NCBI GenBank assembly: GCA_021399445.1
Contig: JAJTUQ010000001.1
Coordinates: forward strand, 1,364,001 to 1,428,000
DNA: 64,000 nt
Source: Xylogone sp. PMI_703
Taxonomy: Eukaryota > Ascomycota > Leotiomycetes
Reading direction: 5' to 3'
Part shown: positions 11,896-22,700 of the stretch, one piece after another
How the letters are laid out: every line of letters starts with the position of its first letter
Position numbering within the stretch: position 1 is the stretch's first letter
The notes under the pieces: model-generated
Told to the model about the DNA's origin: nothing
The model's database searches: none
What the model saw: the letters and a program-made list of their open reading frames with translations, nothing else
Made by a program: the position numbers and the translations under genes

Positions 11896-13122
11896 TCACC
11901 ACCTCTTAGGTGCTCCAACTACTGTTCTTGAAAATGAAGCACTTATAACTGGTTCCGTCATTCTTGATCGTTCCTTAGCCTGAATACCAGTTCTATCCGT
12001 GACAGGCGTCGCATTGATAATGTTGTCAAATTCGTCGTCATCACCGTTATCCGAATCAGGCTCAACATCTGATTCTTCGTGGGGCCTTTCAGGGCGAGCA
12101 ATTTTCTCGGGTTTCTTCTTGTGGCCAACATCCGTCGGATTCGAGAAAGGCTTTGAGGCCAATACTCGTCGTCTCAGCTCCGCCATCTCTTCTTCATCAT
12201 CCGAATCGTCTGAAATATCGAATGGATCCTTTTCTTCTTGGTCTTCCTCCTCTTCATCATTCCCATCGTCTTTAGAATTGGTCGCCTTTTTAGGAGGTTG
12301 TTTACCTAAATATATGCCATCAATTTCATCACCAGAACCATGCTCATCTTCCTTTTCGTCGTCTTCGTCTTCGTTATCGTCTTCATCCTCTTCTTCATCT
12401 GAACTGATTGGGATTTGGTGGTTCGTATTTCCGGATTTCCATATATCTGTTTCGGGGCCGCCCTCTCCATCTCCTCTGCTATCAGCATACTCGCGCTCCA
12501 ACTTTGCCATCCATGCCTCTTCAGTCTTTTTGATTTCAGCTTCATCCTTACAAGCAGCATAGCGCCTAAGAATCGACGAGTTGATATCCAAAAATGGCTG
12601 TCCATAAGAGAAATCTGATAGAATTTCCTCTGCCCATTCAGGATGGCCACAGATATAATATGCGGCTGCCAGAGCCTCAACACAATTCAGTCGCCAAGGT
12701 TTCCCATAGTTTACGCTATTCGCGGCAACCAGATATGGGAGCAGTCTCTCACATCTCCCTCCAATCCTCGGCCAGGGTACTTCTTTGATTCTTGCCCAGG
12801 AGCATTCCACCACAGCAGCTCCATGTTGCTCCATCAATTCTCGATCTGCGGGAGAAATAACTTGTTTTGCATTGGGACTAATGATGACTCCGGAGTGTTT
12901 TTGTCCGATGTGAAGCTCTCTCATTTGTCCTAGCTTTATGAGCTTTTTCCCCGAGCACCTCTTAGGATCACAATGACCAAGGTCCCAGCAGGCGGCCTTG
13001 AACGAGGGGCGAGCGCGGGGTCGATCGCTTTCTACGTCATCGTTTCGAGGAACTCTTTGGCGCGGAGGGTTATTATATTTCCTGCCTCGCGGCGCGGCGC
13101 CGTCTTTCTTATGTCGAACCAT
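11896..13122 (-). CDS. TSR3: 18S rRNA aminocarboxypropyltransferase Tsr3
   Basis: Intronless, 408 residues. The N-terminal RLI-like metal-binding region (WDLGHCDPKRCSGKKL, near 47-62) and the DUF367 core (SPADRELMEQHG, ECSWARIKEVPW, LNCVEALAAAYYICGH, FSYGQPFLDIN, ending near residue 193) are both intact. Tsr3 transfers the 3-amino-3-carboxypropyl group from SAM to the modified uridine of helix 31 in 18S rRNA, the last step of m1acp3-psi formation, in late cytoplasmic 40S maturation. The second half of the protein (about 230-370) is an Asp/Glu-rich tail with Lys patches, common in fungal homologues and probably disordered. The next gene upstream on the same strand is MAK16, another ribosome-biogenesis factor, 424 bp away. 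Confidence 0.95.
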   Translation of the reverse strand: MVRHKKDGAAPRGRKYNNPPRQRVPRNDDVESDRPRARPSFKAACWDLGHCDPKRCSGKKLIKLGQMRELHIGQKHSGVIISPNAKQVISPADRELMEQHGAAVVECSWARIKEVPWPRIGGRCERLLPYLVAANSVNYGKPWRLNCVEALAAAYYICGHPEWAEEILSDFSYGQPFLDINSSILRRYAACKDEAEIKKTEEAWMAKLEREYADSRGDGEGGPETDIWKSGNTNHQIPISSDEEEDEDDNEDEDDEKEDEHGSGDEIDGIYLGKQPPKKATNSKDDGNDEEEEDQEEKDPFDISDDSDDEEEMAELRRRVLASKPFSNPTDVGHKKKPEKIARPERPHEESDVEPDSDNGDDDEFDNIINATPVTDRTGIQAKERSRMTEPVISASFSRTVVGAPKRW

Positions 13123-13546
13123 TCTATGAGGAAGGGGCGTAGTTTGCTGTCTCTTCTAGGCTTTTGGATGTCGTTAAATGTGCGGGGTGGAACGGTGGCG
13201 GTTCAAGGTGATAAATAATTCTAGCCGAGTCTCAGTTTCTTAGCTACCAACAGCCGTCCGGCTATGAAAAGTAGCTTTCCTCCTCAGTTAGCTTTGTAAT
13301 ATTCGTTGGTAGATTATTTTTTATACGGTCACAGTTTAACATTGTTATGGATAATAGCATATACTTTTGATTTCTTGCTCTGTCAGGTAGTTATCGCCTA
13401 GGCTTACTTGTGAGAACATCAGATGCACAAAGATAATAACAGGGAGCTCCATAACGCAAAATCCAGTAACTCCGTTGACAATGTCATAAATAATAACAGC
13501 AACACCGACAGTATCTGCTGTGCTATCCGCATTTTTCCAACTCTAC
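13123..13546. other. Intergenic between MAK16 stop and TSR3 start
   Basis: Holds the MAK16 3' UTR and the TSR3 promoter, both on the minus strand. AT-rich in the middle; no recognised element. Confidence 0.55.
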
Positions 13547-14680
13547 CTATGCCTTCAAAGCCTTTGTCATATCCGTCTCCAGCTCCTCTTCATATTCTAC
13601 CTCCATTCTTGGATACTTCTTAGGCTTTGGTTTGGTGACAGGGCCCCTCTTTCTCTTCGTGGTCTTTTTGGTGTCTTCATCACTTGACTCCGACTCGGAA
13701 CCCTCGTCATCTTCTTCTGCGCTTTCTTCTCCGGTCTCTTCATCGCTGCCGAGCCAGTCTTCGATATCATCGCCGAGCTCGGATTCGTCCTCTCCTAAAT
13801 CGCTAACGTACTCAACAGCACCATTCTCGTCTTCGTCTTCATATTCCAGCTCTTGCTCCTCCTCAATCCCTTCGTCGAGGTCTTCGTCCTTCTCACCTTC
13901 TCCTGTTCTCTCTAGGCCCTTGAGGACCTTTTTCCAGATTGTTTCACTAACGTTGAGGGGCTGGTCACCATAAGCGCCACTTCTAAGCCGTTGAAGAAGT
14001 TCACGCTCAATTGCTCGTTCGACACGCGCTGCAGCAAGAGCTTTTCTTTCTCTAGCCTCTTCCCTGTTCCGAACTTTTGGTGCTAGTTTCGGAACTAATT
14101 TCTCCCCTAATCTCTCGTCTTCCTTAGCCAATCTTCGTATGCGAATGTTAACTTGTGTCAATCCTAATTATTGATTTAGCAATGGTTTCAATTGGCGCAA
14201 CCTTGTACAGTGAGAAACTTACTGGTAAGACGAGATTTGCATCTATGGATCATGAACTTCGGCCCTGCATTGCGCACAAGACATTAGTTGATGTTCGCAT
14301 AGCCATTAGTATGAGAGACACTCACAATATATCAACCGCTCATCTATCTGTTCTAGTGCCTTGGAATAATTTTGAGATAGCTTAATTCTTTCCCACAACT
14401 TTGCCGGTGTATGCGCACGCTCAATTGTCTTCATGTAGAGGTATATCGTCCCATTATCTGCCTGGCGCACGGTTGCATATCTTGAATTTGCTAGAGGGCA
14501 TGAAGTCCTGTTGCATTCTCCTGTTGCATTGTACTCATTCCTGCAAAAATTCTTTTCCTTTGTGGTTTTCAACTTGAAAGAACAGAACTGCTGGTTTATA
14601 ATCTTATATAGTCAGCACACTCCAAACCAATTTTCGAAATGATCATAGCTTACTTGCCAAACAATCTCGTCAGAAGACAT
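13547..14680 (-). CDS. MAK16: 60S ribosome biogenesis factor Mak16
   Basis: Four exons rebuilt by hand: 14680-14654, 14602-14326, 14264-14223 and 14163-13547, giving 320 residues. The first exon encodes only MSSDEIVWQ and the third only 14 codons. Every junction keeps the conserved Mak16 sequence: [12 protein letters not shown] across intron 1, [13 protein letters not shown] across intron 2, [14 protein letters not shown] across intron 3. The N-terminal Mak16/L28e-like fold with its Cys pairs ([16 protein letters not shown]) is complete, followed by the region ending [16 protein letters not shown]. An Asp/Glu-rich tail leads to a basic [14 protein letters not shown] nuclear-type signal. Mak16 works with Rpf1 in early nucleolar pre-60S particles (family knowledge). 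Donors are GTAAGC, GTGAGT and GTAAGT. Confidence 0.95.
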
Positions 14681-15239
14681 CTTGAGCGCTTATGTGACCT
14701 CTCTGTCTGGGTGGCGTGCTCGAGGGAATTCTGCAGTTACAAAATATTATAATTTGATGGAAATGAGCGAAAATCTACATGTCCGTATCGGGGATTATTC
14801 GCCAGAAGGATATGAACCTTCTTCGAGTGATTGTCCTCGCAAAGATGTTTATGCTAAGGAAGAGTACGCTTCCAAGAGATAATAGGTTAACAACTTTTTT
14901 CGGCAGAAATTATTCTTAGCTTATGATTGGACACACATTAGCTGCACCTTGCGTCCGGAGATAGGCGAGCAAGGTGCTGAGGCTGCCACGGCGGCTATCC
15001 CAGCCTTGCGTGCCTTGCCACTCAACCCCAGTTACTACAAGTAGTGCATGAGGAACGGTTTGGTCGCGGGGAATGGTTATTCCGAGTGCTCCGAAGACAA
15101 CATAATCAACGCCAACCCACCCACTGATATCCCCCACCCCCCTTCGTCTTGCTCTTCGAGCAACACGCTACCGCCATCCAAGCTCCTTGTTGGTGTCATA
15201 TACTAAGGCAGTGCGGATATACCTTGTCCATTGCTTCCG
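14681..15239. promoter_or_regulatory. Divergent promoter region of MAK16 and the GGA adaptor
   Basis: The 559 bp between two start codons pointing away from each other must carry both promoters. A C-rich tract (about 15108-15145) lies upstream of the GGA start. I could not assign specific factor sites. Confidence 0.5.
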
Positions 15240-17305
15240 ATGGAAGCTGTATCCGCACGAATGGCAGCTAGAGATCGTTTTGGCGCAATGGGTGATCCGG
15301 GACCCTCAACCCTACAACGATATATACAAAGAGCTTGTAGTCCCGAGAATTTTGAACCCGATCTTGGATTAAACCTCGAAATCGCTGATCTTATCAACTC
15401 AAAGAAAGGAAATGCGCCCCGTGAAGCTGCTGTCGCTATTGTGAATTATATCAACCACCGAAACCCAAACGTGTCGATCTTGGCTCTCAACTTGCTTGAT
15501 ATTTGTGTCAAAAATTGCGGATACCCTTTTCATCTTCAAATTAGTACAAAAGAATTTCTAAATGAGCTTGTCAGGCGGTTTCCTGAGCGACCTCCTATCA
15601 GGCCAACAAGGGTACAACTTAAGATTTTGGAGGCCATTGAAGAGTGGCGAGGTACAATATGTCAGACATCCAGATATAAAGAAGATCTAGGGTTCATACG
15701 GGATATGCATAGGCTCTTGAGTTATAAGGGATATGTGTTCCCGGAAGTTAGGAGAGAAGATGCTGCAGTCCTAAATCCAAGCGATGTAAGTCTTGCCATA
15801 AAACATTCCTGCGGTAGAAATGAGACATATTGACCAAATGGCAGAACTTGAAATCTGCAGAAGAGATGGAGGAGGAAGAAAGAGCTGCGCAATCCGCTAA
15901 ATTACAGGAATTGATACGTCGCGGGGGACCAGAGGATCTACAAGAGGCCAATCGACTGATGAAGATAATGGCGGGTTACGACACACGATCCAAGACCGAC
16001 TATCGGGCAAAAGCTGCTGAAGAAGTAGCTAAGGTTCAGCAAAAAGCCAGATTATTAGAAGAACGATTGGCTCAATTTAAGCCAGGAGATACCATGACAG
16101 AAGGAGATGTGTATGAAGAACTTGCTTCAGCACTTCAAAGTGCTCACCCTAAAATTCAAAGAATGTGTGAAGAGGAATCCGATGATCATGAAGCAGTAGC
16201 CAAGTTGTTGGAAATAAACGATAGTATACACCGTACCGTGGAGCGTTATAAATTAATGAAGAAAGGAGACGTAGAAGGCGCTGCCCGGATCGAAAGGGGT
16301 ACACTCGGAACAACTACGGGTGTGAGCAAGAATGCTGCAAACGAACTCTCATTGATAGATTTCGATGCTGAGAGTGAGACTAATGGAAATAATGCCGGTA
16401 CTGTTGGGCTAGGGAGTCAACCTGGTGGCCTGGAAGATGATTTATTGGGGCTAGCGATAGGAGGTAGTACGTACGGCCAAGGTGGTGGCATTGCTCTAGG
16501 TTTTGGAAATAATACGAGTAAGTATCTTATTCCGCCATTCAATAATGTTTTCTAATATTCTTAGATATCCCCGGCCCTGCATTAATCTCATCAACATCAC
16601 AACATAGCACTGCTCGGGGACCCACTCCCACGGCATCGCCAGCTCCAAATTCAAGCACTCCTAAACCAGATTATTCTGCGTTCTCGGCTTTTGGTTCCCC
16701 TGCTCCACCATCAGATCCCTTCGCTGCTCTGGCATCTCCTGCACAGCAATCTACTTCCCAACAAAACCGCAACACATCTTCACTTTTCAATTTCACAGCT
16801 GGCCAGTCACCCGCGCCTCCTACACAATCTGCACCCCCTGTAACAGACGATGATGAGTGGGCTTTCTCCTCTGCACTACCGGAAGGCTCTTTACCAACGT
16901 CAAACTCGATGGTCCTCAGTGATACAAAGCTCAAGATTTTCCTACATGCCACGCGGGAGCCGCATACACCATCTATAATTACGCTGAACTTGGCATTCTC
17001 AAACCAGACACAAGAGACAATCACGAACATGACATTTCAGGCTGCAGTCACCAAAGTTAGTCATTTCACTTATGGATTTGCTAGAATCGACTAATTAAGA
17101 ATAGGGATACACATTAAAACTACAACCTCAGAGTGGTCGTAACCTGAGTCCCATGCAAAAGGATGGAATCAAGCAGACTATTTATCTAAATGGCGTTGAA
17201 GAAGGAAAAACGGATCATGTAAAATTGCGGTGGCGGATATCTTATTTAGTCGGGGGCACGCCGATCAATGAGCAGGGAGAGATACCAGCACTAGGTATAG
17301 CATAA
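15240..17305 (+). CDS. GGA-type clathrin adaptor (VHS-GAT-GAE)
   Basis: Four exons: 15240-15785, 15845-16517, 16565-17055 and 17105-17305, giving 636 residues. The VHS domain (about 25-165) contains NLEIADLINSKKGNAPREAA and LLDICVKNCGYPFHLQIS. A helical GAT domain (about 215-330) binds Arf-GTP in this family. A Ser/Pro/Ala-rich hinge carries the acidic LSLIDFDAESE. The C-terminal gamma-adaptin ear (about 518-636) starts at SMVLSDTKLKIFLHA and ends with RWRISYLVGG. GGA proteins sort cargo at the trans-Golgi to endosomes and recruit clathrin. The fourth exon is only 67 codons with its stop, but is needed to complete the ear. Met codons at 15240, 15261 and 15288 are all in frame; I chose the first, which could be too long by 7-16 residues. 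Confidence 0.92.
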
Positions 17306-17718
17306 GATTTAAAAGCGAAGTTAATGAACTGTCTCAATTATTGGCATTGCTTCAGTCTACCCTTCTTCAGGTGTGATATTGGTCTTTCCACCATTTCCCA
17401 GGCTCCAGATGTCGTAACTCCAGCAGTATCCTCGAAAAGACTCATGAATATGGATTTATTTGGCAATACAAAATCAAGCTATCCATTGGATAAATCAAAT
17501 TATCAGTAAGGATAGCATATATAACCGTCAAGATTTTACTCATATATGACATGATAGAGTAAGTGTATGGAACTAGACTTCAATTGGAGCGGCGGTGTAA
17601 GGATTTTAGGCCTTCGGCTCCTTCCGAATACCCGGAAACTTATCTTGACTTCCCAAGTTTACCACTCATAGTGAAAGAAACGACGTTCACAAGAAAGAAT
17701 ATAAGACATTCAATAACA
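17306..17718. other. Intergenic, GGA to F-box gene
   Basis: Contains the GGA 3' UTR and the F-box gene promoter. The F-box frame stays open upstream of its chosen Met as far as 17563, but that stretch does not read like the rest of the protein. Confidence 0.5.
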
Positions 17719-19125
17719 ATGAGCTCTATCGTAGATTTGCCAGACGAAATTTTAATAGAAATATTCTCTCATTTTACTTATGAAAATTCTACACTCCAGC
17801 AGCTAGCTCTAGTTTGTCAGCGATTCCATATTACAGCCAGGAAGCTCTTACTGCAACATGTAGAACTTCATGATCTTTCAGCGGATGTCTGGAACGCATC
17901 TCCCCCACAATCAAATTTTGACCTTTTCATGCGCACTATAAACGAAAACCCATCTCTTGCAACCTTGGTACGCAATCTAAAACTGTCATGGAATCGAGAG
18001 AGATCGAGGAACCATATCTGGGCGAACGAACTCCTAGAAAAACTTACCTCTCTACAGTCCCTCAGTATAATAGCGACTCGTTTGAAGACAGATCCAATAT
18101 TCACAGACCACAAATCGCTGCAGTATTTATCATCCCTCCACTTTGAAGATGAGCTTCTAAATTTAAGCGATATCACTCCTTATATGTTCCTGGCGAGCAT
18201 GCGACATATCTCCATTACCTACCTTCAAAATCCCTATATGCTCGAAGATTATCCCCCTCGTTCATCTCCAATCTCGAGTCTGGAATTTGGACCAGATGTA
18301 TTTCTGCCCGAGCGTGTTCTGGAGAAGATACTTCGGTGGCCCCGAGATCTTAAAAAACTCGATTGTCATGTCCCAGGTTTCATCTTTCGCAGGCATCCAC
18401 CCTATTTCAAGCAGATGAAAAACATTTTCTCTCCTCAAAGCATCCAGCAAGCTCTAACTCCGGTGGCACATTCTCTTGTAGAACTTAATCTAAAGAGTGA
18501 TGGTACCTTTTGGCCCGCATATGATAAGACTCGGCTGGACTTGAGAGAGTTTAAAGCCTTGCAGATAGCCAGAATTCCTTCAATACTGTTTTTTGACCAA
18601 GCACCAGTCACATACTCTGAGGTGTTGGCGAAAATCCAGTCTCATAATCAACTCTATGGATACTTACCACAGTCATTAGTGACACTGAGGGTGAGGATAG
18701 ACCGCTATCAACTTCTATCATGGTCATATGTCTCTTTTTAATGCCCATTATGGTGAAACCGATACCGACATCTATTTTTACCTAATGTGATGCTAAGTCC
18801 GAGTGCTAACTGCTAGCTTTAGATCGATTACGATCACTTTTCTCCAATATTCTTTTATGGAAATCAATGGTTTGATGTCCCACAAGATGCGGAGGATCTC
18901 TGGCCCGCACAACTAGTCTGGATAGCGGAGTTAGCTAGGCACAAACAAGACTGTTTTCCAAACTTCCAACTATTACAGGTGAAGGAAGGCGAATCAGCAA
19001 GTCAGCATTTTAAGACGTTCCCGTTAACTGAGGAACTTCTAAGCCCGATAAGAGAAGATCTAAAAGGGAGTGGAATAAGGGTTCACCTAAATATTCCGAA
19101 GTCGGATAATACAGGTATATATTAG
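17719..19125 (+). CDS. F-box protein
   Basis: Two exons: 17719-18690 and 18823-19125, about 425 residues. The Met at 17719 starts MSSIVDLPDEILIEIFSHF, a textbook F-box, which would bind Skp1 in an SCF ubiquitin ligase. Leucine-spaced segments follow (LKLSWNRE, LTSLQSLSIIATRL, LSSLHFEDEL), suggesting LRR-like substrate binding. Exon 2 has no internal Met; it continues the frame with IDYDHFSPIFFYGNQWFD and a Trp-rich segment. The intron has donor GTGAGG, a good GTGCTAAC branch site and acceptor CTTTAG, both phase 0. The end is slightly uncertain: the frame stops at 19125, but a GTATAT...TCTAG intron (19115-19182) would replace the last residues with one Glu and then stop. The substrate is unknown. 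Confidence 0.75.
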
Positions 19126-19725
19126 TCATATCCTAGCCATTATACTTATTTGTCTGTCTCAATGGCTAATAAAATCTTCTAGAATGATCATATCTGCATT
19201 GAAAAGAGCTATATGCAAACTCAAAGACCCCTACCCAGAGGAGCTCTTTGGTGATGGAGACAATATATCATAGACAATGATAGAGCTAGATTATAGTCAA
19301 TTTTGAAAGCCAGGTATTTGACTTGGTTGGATTTCTAGTTAGTATTTATAGAAGTAGGGGGAATGATTTCCGGTCACTCTTGTGGCCGACGCAATATCCC
19401 AGTAATATTAGATGCTAGATCATAATATAATTTCCACTGTATAATGTGGCTACATGAATATCCTCCATATAAAACTTCATTCTAACACTAGATATGCAAA
19501 TATAAGGGGGGAACGTAGAGGTTATCCAACTAGAAGTTCATACTATGAGAGCCTGATATTTAAGGTTGAAATATATATTTGAGTTCACTCTCGCGCGTCG
19601 CGTCTCCTCTTCAAAGAATGGCACAAAGTACAAAAGGATTTGTACATTCATCAGGGCATTTCATTTGACTATTATACATGCATCATTGCATGGCGATGTC
19701 ATGATATGTCCATAATCTCTAGTAA
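19126..19725. other. Intergenic, F-box gene to APC1
   Basis: AT-rich 3' UTR of the F-box gene followed by the APC1 promoter. No recognised site or RNA gene. Confidence 0.5.
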
Positions 19726-22700
19726 ATGGCGTCCGTAACCTCGCTAGGTTGCCATCAGCCTACAGGGTTAGCTTATGCTATTCAAGAGCGACTGCTGCCA
19801 CAAGATGCCCCTAAATCATCCTACACATGGCATAACAGTTTTGATACCTTGGATGATTCTGCTCCTGATGATGATGAACTTTTGATTACCTCCCGGTCTG
19901 TTATCTGGTCCAGAGGTGGCTGTTTTCGGCAAAGTTATCAGTTCGATTTGGAGAACGAACCAGTCACTCACGCTTTGTTGACGTATTTCCCAACTGATGC
20001 TACCACAAACAATAAAGTTCGAAATCCTGCGGAGAAGAAACCTGGTCAAAAGTTTAGGTCAAAAGCTCTTGTAGTATTTCTCAAGACCCAAGCACACGTC
20101 TTCTTCCTCTCTGGTAGTAACCATATTATTCACTTGCCGTTCGAGGTTGAGTTTGCCATAGCAGCTCCCGATGGTCTCATTCTGCAAAGAAAGCTACGTC
20201 TGGACACGTTAGCTTCTACTTCTCTTAAATTCCCTCGAGCACCTCCTAACTCTTTCGTTTCTTCCCAGCCCCAGATATGGTCTGCTGCCAGCTCACTCCA
20301 ATCAACATTTTCCATTGCGGATCTCAATGGGCCTAAGAAGCTGCCAGCTTTCCCAAATCCCACTCTGCAAGATCTATGGGAGCCCCCTGTTATGAACCAT
20401 GATGCAAAGTGGCCAAGGTTGTTTTCCTTATCGGATCCTCTCTCTGAGATGGGTTTAGTGGTATCACAGTCATCGCCACAGGATATCTATAAGAGGAGTT
20501 CTATCAAGCCAACATCACTAGATACCGCAGAGGAAATACTTTATGTCTCTCGTCGAAGCGAATTGGAAAATGGGGCAGAGGAGAGTTCACTTATTCTTGC
20601 ATTAACACTGAATAGAGAGACTAGTATGTATACAATATGGAAAATGTCATATATTGGCCAGGAATCTCCAACATCTGAGACCAAACGTCGCAAATCTGGC
20701 ACTGCATCACGCCGAAGGAGTTCGTTCATTCGAGGGACAGCAACGGGGGTAACCACACCAGTTCAACAGTCGTTTCGAGATAGTTTTGCTGGAAACCCGG
20801 TTATTCTTCCAAAGAAGTCAAAGAAAGGCGTTTCTACCGCAGATAAAAACGATGAGTTTGTTTCTACGCTCGATCCAGACTTTGAAAATGGCAATACCCC
20901 TCGAAGGAAATCGCGCCGAGTAAGCTCAATGCTTGCCAGAGCAGACCTATCTGCTTCCCACGACCGGCCAGGAAATATACCATCCAGACGAGGTGACTCT
21001 TTAGGCGGCCAAAACCCTCGAGTTAGCAGTGGTGCCTTTGCGAACTCTCAAATATCACAATTTAGTCAGAGCCTAAACAGTTTTCTCGAAGCACCAGTGG
21101 ATGACCTTTTAGATGAACTCCGGGCAGGAGGTGATTTCGAAGGATTCCATAATATGGGCCTTGACGATGAGGAATTTGACGGTCTTAGACAAGAAATTCT
21201 CTTTTCAAAAATCACGAGCATTACTGCTGACCATACCAATATCCGATACTCAAGTCAACGTGTGCCCGCTCAAAATAAATTCAAGATATTTACGCTCACA
21301 GCACCGCTCTCTGCCTCAAATGATCGTCTTAAAAACACAATAGTCGTTTGTATCTTAGATTCTGATGAGAAGCGCCTAGTCGTGCAGACCCTTAACACAA
21401 AAAGCTCTAAGAAAGAACATACTGGCATGGCAATATTGTCAAATGATGTGATAGTCACTGTGGGTGATCTTACAAGAGCGAAAGGGGTTATTGATGCCTG
21501 CAGGATTGAAGATGGATTTGTTTCAAGAATCTTGGTTTTAACAGAGACTCCCGATGGACACGGAGAACTTACGTTACAAGCCCCATGGAGTATGCCTGTG
21601 AAGATTTCTCTCCCAAATCATTTCACTTATACTGATATTCGCAACCTTGGCTCCAATGCTTCCATTGAAAGCAGAATGGAAGGGGAGTCTCGTAAGATTT
21701 CAAGCCAAGGCCCACAAGGTTTATGCGGCTTCAAAAACCCTAGGCCTCAAGGAATAGTTGATATGGTTGATAGTGAAGGAAAGTTGCATCAATTGCAAAT
21801 TTCAATGGAGCCTCGAAATCCATATGCAAACAAGGTACTTCGAATGTGTCAAACTGTGCTATGTGGTCCTCGAAATGGAGACGGTATCCTTGTTGGATGG
21901 TGGAACGCTATGCGGTGGCTTCAAACGGAATATAATGATATTGCCGATAAAGAGTGGTCTGCGGTGGTAATCACGTTGCTCTCTCTACTGTTCGCCCTCC
22001 GGACCACACCGAGACCAAAACCAACTCGATCTCATACAAGGCAAAAACTTTCACGCAGTGGATTTCTACGCCCTAGCGGTAATACCCAGGCAGAGACTGG
22101 GGCCTGGGAGAATATGCAGATTGTTGAAGCGATCAACGGTAATCCATATCCACCATGGGCTCACACGACGGCCTGGAAGTGGCTTACACAGCCAGATTTA
22201 CCTTCTAGTGCGCCAATTCTGAAGGTTATATATGGGGAGAAGGAAACCTTCATACAGAAACATGTGCGACTCAGCAGAGAATTTGTTATGTCCTCATGGG
22301 GAGAGATAGCAATTCCTTATTTACCCACAGCATCATCTCGGACTCGAAGTTTTGAAAGTCGTTCAACTGCCTTGATTGATATTGTCACAGGTTTGCATCT
22401 GCTTCGAGAGGAACAAAAGCTCAACACCATGAGAGCCGACAGCCTGACAACCGGTGCCGCTGATTTGACGCCTGTAGTGGCACAGATGGTTCAATGGCTT
22501 GGATGGCCTACTTGGATGAGCGTTTATAATGTTGAAAGCTCCAGTCTCCTTGATGGAGCTTACGATCCCGGTAAGTTACGATCAATCTCTATAAATAATA
22601 AATTCCAACCTTCAAAGTAGATTCCCCTCTAGATCATCAGATTGCAGAGTCGTTTGATTGTCCTATTGTCTTGGATTGGATCTGTAGCTCCTTAATCACT

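Noticed and set aside
11999..12562. 187-codon Ser-rich frame opposite TSR3
   Set aside because: Antisense shadow of the acidic Asp/Glu-rich coding tail; the same applies to the Ser-rich frame at 13632-13973 opposite MAK16.
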